From the NCBI RefSeq assembly GCF_030272615.1, contig NC_081406.1, forward strand, positions 218,496,997 to 218,560,996: a stretch of DNA of 64,000 nucleotides, read 5' to 3'. The first letter of the stretch is position 1, and every line of letters starts with the position of its first letter. This document shows positions 12,269-23,170 of this stretch, piece after piece. Under the pieces are notes generated by a model that did no database searches, was not told where the DNA came from, and worked only from the letters and a program-made list of their open reading frames with translations. The stretch comes from Cryptomeria japonica. Its lineage: Eukaryota > Streptophyta > Pinopsida > Cupressales > Cupressaceae. The position numbers and the translations under genes are program-made.

Positions 12269-12431
12269 GTGCTTTTTCTTAATTTTTGGGGCTTTTCTTG
12301 TTGTTTTTGGCTTTGGGTTTGTGTGGGGTTTGTCCCCCGTTTCTCTTCTATTTAATGTTTATTTGGCTAATGGCCTTGGTCTGTAAAAATTTGGGTTTCT
12401 GGTCCCTGTAAAACCCATTTATCTTTATCAA
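12269..12431 (+). other. LINE 3' UTR
   Basis: Non-coding, T/G-rich (repeated TTTTTGG and GGGTTTG) and ending CCTGTAAAACCCATTTATC followed by TTTATCAA. This is the style of 3' UTR found on plant L1-type elements, here without a homopolymer A tail. Confidence 0.5.
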
Positions 12432-12436
12432 TAACA

Positions 12437-13305
12437 CTAAAGAACATAAGAAAGCAATAAATAAACCATAGAGCCACAACACCAGAATTTTTATGTGGAA
12501 ACCCAGAAAGGAAAAACCACAGTGGGGTTGGAACCCACAATATTCATATACTATGGCCAGGAGTACATAAGTATTACATAGATGGGGAATGCAATTGCAT
12601 TCATGCTCAATGTCTAGAGCTCACTTCTCAATTAGAATGACCTGAAAGGCTACAACCTTTGGAGAAGTCTCATTGACTTATAATTTAATTGCATTGAGGA
12701 AATACAATTAAAGAACTCTGAAATAGCATCTGACAATGCAAGAATGAGTTTCGGTTAAGCTCAAGATCTCTGACTATACTCCATCTATAATATGCTTTGT
12801 TTCTATCTCAGTCCACAACCGAATAACCTAGGAATCAAATGCTCACGTGAAACTACGCTCAATCACACCATAAACGGATCACCACAATAGTCATACACCA
12901 AAAACCAATCACCAATTCAATCTTATATATATGGTCATATTAAAAATAATCTCCTCCAAGTCGGCTATCAAAAATGTAACGTGTAGCTTCAAATCGGCTT
13001 CAATCTCTAACAAAGCATAGCGATGATCAAAACAATTTTCCAAAATTCTTTACCAATGTTTGCGTCTTCATTTACACCTCAAACTTAGTCACCAAAATCA
13101 CTGCAATCATCGAAAATGTTTTTGGACCAAAACTGCACTGGAATAACCCTAATTTACCGATTAGCTAGCTATCGGTTAACTCCTGCTTCCGGATAAGAGG
13201 AATCATGACCACTGGATTGAATCTCCAAGAAGAGTTGTCATCAATGACAACCCTAAATCATGAATCAAGCATTGGAAATCACCAGATGAGTGTCAATTGC
13301 CAATA
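12437..13305 (-). repeat. 3' LTR of Ret2 (truncated)
   Basis: Aligns with 14275-15145 of the 5' LTR (shared AATAAATAAACC, GAAAAACCAC, ACCAATTCAATC blocks). The LTR 3' end, about 100 bases with the G-run hairpin, is missing. The break coincides with the LINE 3' end. Confidence 0.75.
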
Positions 13306-13306
13306 A

Positions 13307-13503
13307 TATCCCCCTTTGGCATTGCTGGCAACACCTATAAAAAATGGCTAAGTGTTGAAACCTGTGAAACTTGTACACCGGATAAAAAATGAGAGAATTC
13401 TAAGGCTCCCCCTTAGATCAACAACCCAAAAACATACAGAAATCTATACACTCCATTCACACTGTACATTTTTCACCTTATCTCTCCCCCTTTGACAACA
13501 ATG
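13307..13503 (-). promoter_or_regulatory. PPT and two secondary purine tracts of Ret2
   Basis: On the minus strand AAAGGGGGATA (13317-13307) abuts the 3' LTR. Further purine tracts lie at 13415-13404 (AAGGGGGAGCC) and 13503-13491 (AAAGGGGGAGAGA). Confidence 0.6.
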
Positions 13504-13744
13504 CCAAAGATAGGATGTGAAGCGAAATTCCTTATACATATATACACACCAGATGACTAGATCTATACAAACTTAAGTACATCTTCATATGTGGACTTAA
13601 GAAATCCAAAATAGGTATTCCAACTTGCGTGTAATTTCTCAAAAATTGAGACAAAACCGTTCAAAACATACAAATGGAATTCTATTGCATGCAACTCAGT
13701 TGGTGTCTCCTGAGTCATATTCTGAATACAGTCCATCTTATGGC

Positions 13745-14132
13745 AGACCCAGGTGTTTCAGAGTTCACTTGCCCTTCTCCACATCTTTTCCTTCTCCTCC
13801 TCCAGATTACTAATCTATCCCATAAGAGTCAAAATTTGACCTTCAACATTTTCGGTCAAGTTTACTGTGGGATCATATGCCTAAGAAATTTGGGCTAATT
13901 GACCTCTGCAATTATCTATCTACTTGTCTATTTCAGTAGTAAAATTTATAAAAATTAGACAAGACTTGTAAATCTTACCGCCTTCCATTAAGGCCTCATC
14001 AATTAATTTTAGTTGTTTGTCAAGCTAGGGCTTATCATTTCCAATCATTTGCAAAAATGTTTGTATTTTGGCATTTTTGAATTTCTCCATTGCCTGTTGA
14101 GCTGATGCCTTGGTCGAAGAATCAAATTGAGT
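13745..14132 (-). pseudogene. coiled-coil ORF remnant of Ret2
   Basis: One minus frame, running in from the LTR/PBS, reads MEKFKNAKIQTFLQMIG, KQLKLIDEAL, TTEIDK, EGQILTL and LEEEKEKMWRRA with stops near 14027, 13938, 13896 and 13826. The same order occurs in Ret5 at 33493-32939 (MERFTQGKKARFDQMIG, DKLKLIDNAL, SIDGQILVL, LEREKDKIIRRA). Heptad-like leucines and charged residues suggest a coiled coil. Function unknown. It is the only coding remnant in Ret2. Confidence 0.6.
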
Positions 14133-14148
14133 AGATACATGATCTACC

Positions 14149-14162
14149 AAGTGTTGATACCA
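14149..14162 (-). other. primer-binding site of Ret2
   Basis: On the minus strand, two bases after the LTR end, TGGTATCAACACTT. The first eight bases match the initiator-Met tRNA 3' complement (TGGTATCAGAGC). Confidence 0.6.
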
Positions 14163-14164
14163 AT

Positions 14165-15145
14165 TGTTAGAATCATGGATCATTGAGAGGGAGGTGGGGG
14201 GATGAATCAGTGATATGCTGGAAATCAAACTCAAAAACTTATTCTTTATCCACTAGTTAGCAATGTATAATAGTAAAGAACATAAGCACGCAATAAATAA
14301 ACCACAGATCCACAACATCCAAATTTTTACGTGGAAACCCGAAAAGAGAAAAACCATGGTGGGACTGGAACCCACAATATTCATATACTATGGCCAGGAG
14401 TACATAAATATTACATAGATGGGGAATGCACTTGCATTTAGGCTCACTGCCTAGAGCTCACTACTCAATTACAATGACCCAAAAGGCTACAACCTTCAGG
14501 GAAGTCTCACTGACTTGCAATTTAATTGTAATGAGGAAATACAAAATTAAAGAGCTCTGAAATATCATCTGACAATGCAAGAATGAGTTCCGGTTAAGCA
14601 CAAGATCTCTGACTGTACTCTCTCTACAATATGTTTTGTTTCTATCTTAGTTAGCTACTGGATCACCTGGGAATCAAATGTGCATGTGAAACTGCGCTCA
14701 ATCACACAAAAAATGGATCACTATAATAGTCATACATTGAAAACCAATCACCAATTCAATCTTATATATTCGGTCATATTAAAAATAATCTCCTCCAAGT
14801 TGGCTATCAAAAATGTAACATGTAGCTTCAAGTCGGCTTCAATCTCTAACAAAACATAGCACCGGATCAAAACTATTTTCCAAAATGATTTACAAATGTT
14901 GTCCTCATCATTTACACCTCAAACTTAGTCACCAAAATTACCGCAATCACCGAAAATCTTTCTAGACCAAAATTGCACTGGAATAACCCTGATTTACCAG
15001 TTAACTGACTACCAGTTAACTCCTGCTTCCAAATAGGAGGAATCACAACCACTAGATTGAATCTCCAAGAAGAGTTTCCATAAATGACAACCCTAAATCA
15101 TGAATCAAGCATTGAAAATGACTAGATGAGTGTCAATTGCCCACA
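14165..15145 (-). repeat. 5' LTR of Ret2
   Basis: About 981 bases, TGTTAG at the left and CCACA at the right on the + strand. The terminal hairpin arms GATCATTGA (14178-14186) and TCAGTGATA (14207-14215) flank a G-rich loop. The second hairpin module is at 14325-14360. Confidence 0.8.
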
Positions 15146-15339
15146 CACATCATCAACCATGAACTACAAATAACAAAGCTATGAGCTCATGAGAAGAAAG
15201 GGATAAGAATGGATACACATTCTAGATGTGTTTCTCTAGGTGATCCAAGTTGCGGAGGAGAGTAGGAATAGTCTAGTTATATTTTGTTAGTTCCCCTCAT
15301 CCTATTGTGCATGCAAGTGGTGTCTGATTTTAGGTGTTA
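15146..15339. other. no feature seen
   Basis: AT-rich sequence to the right of Ret2. I see no gene, RNA or repeat structure. Confidence 0.4.
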
Positions 15340-15690
15340 AGCATCCCATATAAGAATTTGTTTTCTTTGGTTTTGAGCATGCAACAACCTGTGTAAGCAA
15401 TGAAATGAAAATGCAAATGTCTGTCTGGTATCAGGAACATCTCATATAAGAATTTTTTTCCTCTAGTTTCGAGAATGTGTAACCCCATGTAAGACAAATA
15501 TATGCCTAGTTTTGAGGACATCTTGTGTAAGATTTTGTTTGCTCTAGTTTCAAGAAAGTGCACCCTGTATAAGACATATATAAATGTTGTGTTTGGTTTA
15601 GAGAATGAAGCATCTCATGTAAGAATTTAATTTCTCTATTTTTGAGAATGAACATGATGTCTAAGACATGCAAAAATATAGTACGATATA
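15340..15690. repeat. degenerate tandem repeat, about 80-96 bp unit, four copies
   Basis: The motif CATCTCATRTAAGAATTT followed by a CTCTAGTTTTGAGAATG-like stretch recurs with AAGA at about 15352, 15448, 15529 and 15621 (spacings 96, 81, 92). Read on the minus strand it gives a repeated peptide-like pattern LETRxNKFLYEM, which I treat as a by-product of the DNA repeat. Confidence 0.6.
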
Positions 15691-16198
15691 GCACAAACAT
15701 GTTGATATGTACGCCCCCCTCCCCGTAAGATGCCAACATAGGCCTATGTTGATGTCTTAAGGAAGCTAGAAATAAGGATACCCACCTTCAACACCAAGGA
15801 GATATCCTTTTAGGTAACAATGTTCATAAATCCAAGCTAAAGAGGCAACACTCTTACAAGCGAGGATAAGATAGTTGAAAAAGAGATATCATGCAATAAG
15901 TGTAAAGGGAATCCTTGGAGGAGAAGAGATCTTTGCTCAAAAACATCTACCTCCAAGAGGAGTTTCTTGAACAAACATAACATCTTCTACCAAAAGAAGA
16001 GAAGGAGAACAAGAATGCCTATCTTCCTCCTAATGATAGGTAAAGGGGATTCTTGATGAAGGATGACACACTTTTGACCCAAAGTGAAGGGTTTGTTTAG
16101 AATAGGTATATATTGCCAAGTGTAAAGAGGTTGTAGTCAAGGATACACACCTCTTGCATAAGAGAGAATCCTTGAACACGCAACAACTTCACCTACAA
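15691..16198. other. non-coding, purine-rich patches
   Basis: GAGAAGAGATC-type purine stretches but no ORF, LTR terminus or RNA gene that I can recognise. Confidence 0.35.
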
Positions 16199-17760
16199 TC
16201 AAGTGTTGTACCTTATGAATGATTTAAATTATTGAGTGTCTTTAGCTCATTGATATACAAATAAGAGGTATTTTTTTCCAGTCTCACTTTAGGATGTTTT
16301 ATTATAATTCATTTGCATAGTTTTCAAGTCAATTTAATTCTCATATTTCATGACTATTGATTCACACAAATCCATATTTCATTAGCATTAGTTTTCCATT
16401 CAACAATCACTACATCTAGGTGATGTTCATGGGGTAAAACATTCAGATTTGTTGGATAGTTGAACCTATCATCTTGCTACTCTCATTCAAGTATTCTTAA
16501 CTATGGATTTTCCTCAAGATCAAACCCACTTAGTTTGGTACCCAATTTGCAAAGCATTCAAAAAGTGTTGTGCCTATGAATCACACTTACAAACACAAAA
16601 CATCTATTTAGACCTAGACCTAGTCTAATACTATTTGATGTAGTTAAGGGTAGAGAAACCAGTGAATGGTGATGTTCCTCTTGAAAGAACACCTCATAAA
16701 ACTCTCCCTTATATATTTTAAAGGCTTGCTAATGTTCTATAAAACAAATAAATGATCACAACACTTGGACCAAACTTAGGAGAACAAAACTATTAGAACT
16801 ATTCTTTAACTTAGGTGATTTTTGAGATAATATTTCATAGTTTTATGTTTAAACATTCACCTTATTCATTTATTAAATAAATTAGATACGTTGGATAAGC
16901 AACATAGATCCAATTATTCTCATAAATTAAAATATTTGAAGGTAATTTGAACACATCAAAGTATGGAAAACCTATTAGTTTCATTAACTGTATAATTACA
17001 AGATTACATTAGATTTTATTGGATAAATTTGAATAAAATATTTATATTTAAACCGTTTATTTGTAAAATCCCCAACATCCTAAAATAAATTACCAAATAT
17101 AAAAAAGACAAATCAAGTCTTTGGAATAATACAACTATTGGTACACTACAAGCTAGAGATTGACTATTTTGGCATATCCTTCTCCTTGAGTTTTTCAACC
17201 TACATATGGAATTTCAATAGTCCTTTTCCACCTTACAGCTATAATAAAAAATTAAAAAGATAATTTTATTCAATCTCAATATTTGTATTTTATCATTGTT
17301 TCAATGTGTTATCAAGATGAGAAATTTTTTGAGAAAGATCAAAAGAAATTTTATAGGTGTAACTCCTCATTGAGTATGGCATCCAAATCCAATTTCAAGA
17401 GATTTTATAAATGTAAACCTAATAATTATGTCCTAATTGATGCCATCCTCCACCAACATTGAAAGATATACATTAGAAATTAATTATAGAAATGCAAGAC
17501 TCAAGTATGACATGTAAAATTCTATCTTAGTTGCAACTCTCCTCTATATGGGAAAAATAACTAGAGATCAAGATTGAAAAAAATGGTGGCAAATGCATCT
17601 CATAATTTGCCTCCTAAATTGCCTCCTCCAATTCATTATCATTGTCATTTTAGTTTCTAGTCATCAACTCAAGTTGCAAGTGGAGTCCTTCTAATGTATT
17701 ATCCACCATTTTGAGAAGCAAATCAATTTGAATTTGACAAATGGAGTCCTCATTATGTAG
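16199..17760. repeat. direct-repeat copy 1 of a 1.6-kb segment (copy 2 at 24930-26540)
   Basis: Long stretches match 24930-26540 in order and orientation (AACAATCACTACATCTAGG, ACTATTTGATGTAGTTAAGG, CAACTATTGGTACACTA, AACTCAAGTTGCAAGTGGAG), with scattered substitutions. It includes one 5S-derived unit. The right end breaks at the GTCCCATGG repeat cluster. Confidence 0.75.
16430..16518 (-). pseudogene. 5S rRNA-derived fragment (isolated unit)
   Basis: The minus strand retains the 3' two-thirds of a plant 5S rRNA gene: TTAAG-ATACTTGAATGAGAGTAG in place of TTAAGCGTGCTTGGGCGAGAGTAG, then a diverged box C region, ending GTTTTACCCC for GTTGCACCCC. It is highly degenerate. Better-preserved units in the 24-25 kb array make the assignment convincing. 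Confidence 0.5.
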
Positions 17761-19140
17761 TAGGTCGGGGTCCCATGGAGGGGGGCTTTCCAAAAAATAG
17801 AGTTGGAGTTGCTGAAAATTTTTAGGAATATTTTAAAGCTACTAGTCCCATGAATTTTGTAATGCAATTCAACTTAAAAGTTTAAGCTCCGAAATTTAAG
17901 AAAGTTGGTGGTCTCGTAAATATAATACTTTTGTCTTCTATAGCGTGTAGTGATAAAACATAGTATTAAAAAATCATTTTCCCTCCAAATGGAAATCAAA
18001 ACTTAAATGTTTGACAAATGGCAGATAACATCCCTAAGTTGTTGGGGCAATTTCTAGCCCCACCACATTTCCACCCACTTAGGTTGGGGTCTCATGGAAG
18101 GGGGCTTCCTAAAAAATAAAGTTGAAGTTGCTGAGATTTTTTAGGAATATTTTAAAGTTGTCGGTCCCATGAATTTTGTAATGTAGTTCAGCTTAAAAGT
18201 TTAAGCTCCAAAATTTAAGGAAGCCGATGGTTTCATGAATATAAGGGCATGTTCCCATGCGGCTGCTTAGCTTATTTTAGCTAGCAACCGCTGCTCAATA
18301 TTTTTAGGGATTACTTGTGAAGCAGCTGACCCCATGAATATTTATCTTTGCTGCTTATTTTTAAGAAAAACATCTTAAATTTGTATTAATAGCATTAATA
18401 CTAATTTGTGCATTTAAAATTTGGAAAAAAAAAAAAAAAATCTTCAAAAAAAGAGGGAAAGAAAATTGTGGAGCCATGTGGCATTTTTGTTAATAAGCAT
18501 CCACTCCTTATTTCTAGGCCCCCCACTTTTGTTCCATAGCTTATTTCTAATTCCTAAACAATAGTTGCTCCACCAAAATAGGGAAAGATTCTCAATTATC
18601 CCTTTTTTGACAATTTTTAAGTTGCATGGGAACACTTAATTGCTTAAATTTAAGCAAAAAATAGAGTTAAGTAGCTGCATGGGAACATGATGTAATACTT
18701 TTGTCTTCTATAGTGTGCAATGATAAAAATCAATATTAAAAAATAAAAAAAATTCCCTCTAAAATTATTTATTAATGGAAATCGAAACTTGGATGTTTGA
18801 CAAATGACAGATAACATCCCTAAACTAGTGGGGCAATTTATAGCCCCACCCCATTTTCACCCACGTAAATATGCAAGCCTAAAAAGTAGAAGCTTCTATT
18901 TTTTAGGAAAAGATTCCAAATAATCTAGTAGCACATTTTATTTTTCTTCATGGGACCTCCTCTTCCTAAAAAATAGAAGCTCAAGCTCCCTCATGGGACT
19001 GCACCTCTATACAAGCCTAAAAAAGTAGGAGCTTCTATTTTTAGGAAAATATCTCAAATAATCCTCTAACATATGTTTTTTCTGCATGGGACCTCCTATT
19101 CCTAAAAATAAAAATATCTATGGAGCTGGTGGTCCCATGA
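17761..19140. repeat. repeat cluster with GTCCCATGG motifs
   Basis: Two tandem units of about 320 bases start at about 17768 and 18093 (GGGGTCYCATGGARGGGGGC, then TTTTTTAGGAATATTTTAAAG). Shorter inverted pieces (CATGGGACCTCC, TAGAAGCTTCTATTTTTTAGG) lie at 18880-19130. This may be a family of small inverted-repeat transposons, but I could not define termini. The second unit carries the MITE at 18245. Confidence 0.5.
18245..18692. mobile_element. Tourist/PIF-Harbinger-like MITE with TAA target duplication
   Basis: 448 bases. The left end GGGCATGTTCCCATGCGGC and the right end, read inverted, CATCATGTTCCCATGCAGC share a 13-base perfect core and similarity for about 30 bases. TAA flanks both sides (18242-18244 and 18693-18695). 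The tandem paralogue at 17911-17940 has the intact empty site ATATAATACTTTTG, matching the sequence left after removing the MITE plus one TAA. No coding capacity; an internal A16 tract is near 18427. Confidence 0.85.
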
Positions 19141-19144
19141 TTTA

Positions 19145-20378
19145 TTTTTATGGAGGGAGCTTCCTAAAAAATTTCAGTGGGTGCTGCTGAGATTTTTTAG
19201 GAATATTTTAAAGTTGATAGTTTCATGATTTAGTAGTGTAAATCAGCTTAAAAGTTTAAGCTTTGAAATTTAGGGAAGTTGTTAATCTCATAAAGAATGT
19301 TGCAAATAAAAAAATAATAAATGAACATTATTTTCCTTCTATTTCTTTTATGATGGGAACTTAAAATAGTAACTAGGTGACAAGGGACAAAAAAATCCCA
19401 GAGCTGCTGGGACAATTTCTAGCCACAATTGCACTGGCTAAAATATGCAGTCCTAAAATATAAAGACTGTTAAATTATCCTGTAGCATAAATTTTTTTGA
19501 ATCATAAAACTTCATGTTCCATAAAAATAGATCCGGAAAACCACTCAGAAAAATAAAAGATTCTAATTTTAAGTTTGATAAAGCAACCCAAAATGTAAAT
19601 GGAACATTCAAAGTTCAAGTACTAGCAAATCCGTGTACAGCAACAGGAATTTTCTAAGAAGTGTTGGATGCATGTGGATTAAGCCTTATATGTACATCCC
19701 TGACTTATGTACTTGTTCTGCGTATTTCATCTAAAACTAAACCGAAGTCTTCCCTTGCATTTGATTTTTCACACTCTCTGTTTTGGGTTTTGAGTTTTCT
19801 CTTCATTGTGTAGTTTGCAGTTATTTTTTGATCCTTTCCTTTTATTCTCATTTGTCAGAATTCTAATTGAAGTGCAAATGGATGTAGACTGTAGCATTGG
19901 TATTATTTTCATTCAAATGTTTTTTTTTGTATAGAACAGATCTCAAGCTTTACAATCTTCTGATCAGAATCAAGAGAATGATTTCTGAGTAGTGGGCAGA
20001 TTCTAGTTGAAGTGTCTTACAGCAGCGATCATGTTATTTTTCATTGAAATCGTTTGGTTTAAGCATTGGGTTTAAAAAACTAAAAAACAAATAATTAAAA
20101 GTCTATTAATATTGGGTTTAAGCATTGGGGCATTTGTACATAAGTATTGACAATTTTAAGTGCAAGGTTATTGGGGCATCTTTAAGCAGGTATCAGCACA
20201 TTTTAAAATGTGTACTTTTTGACCCTTGTGCGCATAGCGCATCCCAAGCAGGCATCCTTACTAGCCAGAAGCCAAAACAATAGCTATAAACAATTAAATC
20301 GCATGCAGAAACCAAAAAATAATCAAAATCTAATATACTTTAAAAAATCTGTAAATATGTAAAGTTAGCTGCTAACAT
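19145..20378. repeat. 1.2-kb direct duplication, copy 1
   Basis: Near-identical to 21237-22465 over two blocks (19145-20110 and about 20200-20378), separated by a short stretch that differs. Non-coding; contains T-rich runs and TTCTCTTCATTGTG-type sequence. Confidence 0.8.
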
Positions 20379-21236
20379 TGGAACATTTTTTCTTTTCACT
20401 AATTTTTTTTTGTCATATAAATTGATGTTATGCACAATTAAATAGATATTTATAGTCCAAGCTCAGTAGTATCAATCAAAACCCAGTACCCCTGAATGTT
20501 AGATATTTGAAAATTTTAGGCTTGTTCTGATTTGTTTAGCATATATATTGGGATATCACTATGTTTAACCCTCTTTGCTATTTAATTACAAAACCCTCAG
20601 ATGTTTGAGCTTCTACAGGTCATAATGCTAGATGATTTCTGGAAAAGAACTGTGAAAACTTTTAGATCTAAATTTCATGTGTATTCTATGCAGATATGAA
20701 TTGGGATCTAGAATGTAGACGAACTTTGACTGAACCATCCCTTAAATAAAGAGAATGGATAGTGATATCCAGACATTATGTTTCACTATATTCATTCTAT
20801 TCTACTTCTGAATGATTATATGACAATCTTCTAAACAAGTATATAGCGTTAAACAGTTTCATAGGACCTATTTGGCCCTGACAAGGTTAAGGTTCATCCC
20901 ATCACATCATGATATGGCTATAAAATATTTTTTAACCATTGAGGAGATTTTGTTGCAAAGTCATTTTACATTAAAAGAACCTTATTTTGTACAGTCAAGC
21001 AAGCCACAAGGGTGACTAACTTTTCAGCCTGTAGGCAATTCTAATGGATCTGAACTGTTGGAGATCATAAGCCACACCCTAAATATAATAAACTTTAAAT
21101 GCAAATAGAAGATTCCAGGTTTAAGTTTAATGATAAAGCAACCCAAAATCCAAATGGAGTATTTTAGGTTCAAGTCCTATCAAGTCTATGGAAAACAATA
21201 GGAATTGTTCTAAAAGGGGTTCTAAAGGTAAGGTTT
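20379..21236. other. spacer between the two duplication copies; non-coding
   Basis: AT-rich; no ORF or RNA gene recognised. At about 21105-21230 there is a diverged copy of the sequence at 19548-19670 (AAGCAACCCAAAAT). Confidence 0.4.
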
Positions 21237-22465
21237 TATGGAAGGAGCTTCCTAAAAAATTTCAGTGGGTGCTGTTGAGATTTTTTAGGAATATTTTAAA
21301 GTTGATAGTTTCATGATTTAGTAGTGTAAATCAGCTTAAAAGTTTAAGCTTTGAAATTTAGGGAAGTTGTTAATCTCATAAAGAATGTTGCAAATAAAAA
21401 AATAATAAATGAACACTATTTTCCTTCTATTTCTTTTATGACGGGAACTTAAAATAGTAACTAATTGACAAGTGACAAAAAAATTCCAGAGCTGCTGGGA
21501 CAATTTCTAGCCACAATTGCACTGGCTAAAATATGCAGTCCTAAAATGTAAAGACTGTTAAATTATCCTGTAGCATAAATTTTTTTGATTCATAAAACTT
21601 CATGTTCCATAAAAATAGATCCGGAAAACCACTCAGAAAAATAAAAGATTCTAATTTTAAGTTTGATAAAGCAACCCAAAATGTAAATGGAACATTCAAA
21701 GTTCAAGTACTAGCAAATCCGTGTACAGCAACAGGAATTTTCTAAGAAGTGTTGGATGCATATGGATTGAGCCTTATATGTACATCCCTGACTTATGTAC
21801 TTGTTCTGCGTATTTCATCTAAAACTAAACCGAAGTCTTCCATTGCATTTGATTTTTCACACTCTCTGTTTTGGGTTTCGAGTTTTCTCTTCATTGTGTA
21901 GTTTGCAGTTATTTTTTGATCCTTTCCTTTTATTCTCATTTGTCAGAATTCTAATTGAAGTGCAAATGGATGTAGACTGTAGCATTGGTATTATTTTTCA
22001 TTCAAATGTTTTTTTTTATAGAACAGATCTCAAGCTTTACAATCTTCTGATCAGAATCAAGAGAATGATTTCTGAGTAGTGGGCAGATTCTAGTTGAAGT
22101 GTCTTACAGCAGCGATCATGTTATTTTTCATTGAAATAGTTTGGTTTAAGCATTGGGTTTAAAAAACTAAAAAACAAATAATTAAAAGTCTATTAATAAA
22201 TTTATATGTATCAATAGTCACTCATTTTTTTAGATTTTTGGATTATAATTGATCCATTTATGCATCTTTAGTGGTACGAATAGAGCACGACTACTGGGAC
22301 ATGTGTACTTTTTGACCCTTGTGTACATAATGCATCCCAAGCATGCATCCTTACTGACCAGAAGCCAAAACTATAGCTATAAGCAATTAAATCGCATGCG
22401 GAAACCAAAAAATAATCAAAATCTAATATACTTTAAAAAATCTATAAATGTGTAAAGTTAGCTAT
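21237..22465. repeat. 1.2-kb direct duplication, copy 2
   Basis: Matches 19145-20378 with only scattered differences. It ends about 175 bases before the DUF599 splice acceptor, so it may lie in an intron of that gene (inference). Confidence 0.8.
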
Positions 22466-22639
22466 AACAATTACTGATATGTTTCCCTTAATAAAATAAG
22501 AAAGCAACAATGCCTTGATCCTCTGTTTTCTGATCCTGCACTCTAACTTTCACAATTCTTAACTCTTGATGTACCATTGACCTTAATTCAAATTAATGTC
22601 AATCTCTGATCATTGTTGTGGACTCTTTATTGCCTTTAG

Positions 22640-23170
22640 GATGGAATTAAGAATGGAGTGCTCGCAGTTCAGACACTGCGGAACAATATAATGGCCTCCA
22701 CTCTGCTTGGATCAACCGCCATCACACTGAGCTCATTGATTGGCGTGCTAGTGAGCAGCATAAATGGATCTGGTGGAGCAGATGCTTTTATATATGGTGA
22801 TCATAGCAGGACTGGCTCTTCTATAAAGTACTTCACCATTCTCATATGTTTCCTGACAGCGTTTGTGTGCAATGTTCAGTCAATACGTTACTACAGCCAT
22901 GTGAGTTTTCTGATAAATGTGCCCAGGGATAAGTATTTGCCACGACAGTCGTCGATTTATTTTGTGAGCAAAGCATTGAACAGAGGAAGCTACTTCTGGT
23001 CGTTGGGACTCAGGGCATTTTACTTCTCTTTCCCTCTCTTTTTGTGGATATTTGGGCCCCTGCCCATGTTTGTTTCCTGTTGTTCAATGGTGGGTGTTCT
23101 TTATTTCTTGGATACTGAACCCATTTCACCTAAACACTTTCTCTGCATGGCAGAGCAGATGTCGATGTAG
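22640..23170 (+). CDS. DUF599 family membrane protein, 3'-terminal exon (partial gene)
   Basis: An intron-like pyrimidine stretch ends TTGCCTTTAG (acceptor AG 22638-22639). The exon then opens in frame as GIKNGVLAVQTLRNNIMAS, the hallmark DUF599 segment after exon 1, and continues uninterrupted to TAG 23168-23170 (about 176 codons). Hydrophobic segments STAITLSSLIGVLV, FTILICFLTAFVC and FPLFLWIFGPLPMFV fit a multi-pass membrane protein. The RYYSHVSFLIN and LYFLDTE motifs also fit the family. The first exon (about 60 residues in relatives) is not found within the several kb upstream that I scanned, so it is either a retained gene with a long repeat-filled intron or a 5'-truncated copy. Family function is unknown. 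Confidence 0.75.
   Translation, partial: DGIKNGVLAVQTLRNNIMASTLLGSTAITLSSLIGVLVSSINGSGGADAFIYGDHSRTGSSIKYFTILICFLTAFVCNVQSIRYYSHVSFLINVPRDKYLPRQSSIYFVSKALNRGSYFWSLGLRAFYFSFPLFLWIFGPLPMFVSCCSMVGVLYFLDTEPISPKHFLCMAEQMSM

Larger units (their letters stand above)
5065..12431 (+). mobile_element. L1-type LINE, near full length, inactivated
   Basis: Three consecutive + strand coding blocks (ORF1 5178-6335, ORF2 6332-10523, ORF3 10667-12268) are followed by a U/G-rich 3' UTR ending in TTTATCAA with no poly(A). The octamer TAACACTA occurs at 5057-5064 and 12432-12439 and is a plausible target-site duplication. The caveat is that the left copy overlaps the end of the Ret1 LTR and the right copy the body of the Ret2 LTR. 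About 7.4 kb. Coding blocks are broken by stops and at least two frameshifts. Confidence 0.85.
12437..15145 (-). mobile_element. Ret2: short non-autonomous LTR retrotransposon
   Basis: Read on the minus strand: 5' LTR 15145-14165, PBS, internal region of only about 860 bases, PPT, and a 3' LTR that is cut at its end by the LINE junction (13305-12437). The two LTRs align over their shared length. The internal region keeps only a coiled-coil ORF homologous to one in Ret5; gag knuckles and pol are absent. LTRs are of the same subfamily as Ret10. Confidence 0.8.

Noticed and set aside
21795-22079. 94-codon ORF upstream of DUF599 as a possible first exon
   Set aside because: No resemblance to the DUF599 N-terminus, and the same DNA occurs in the duplicate at 19.7 kb with the frame disrupted.
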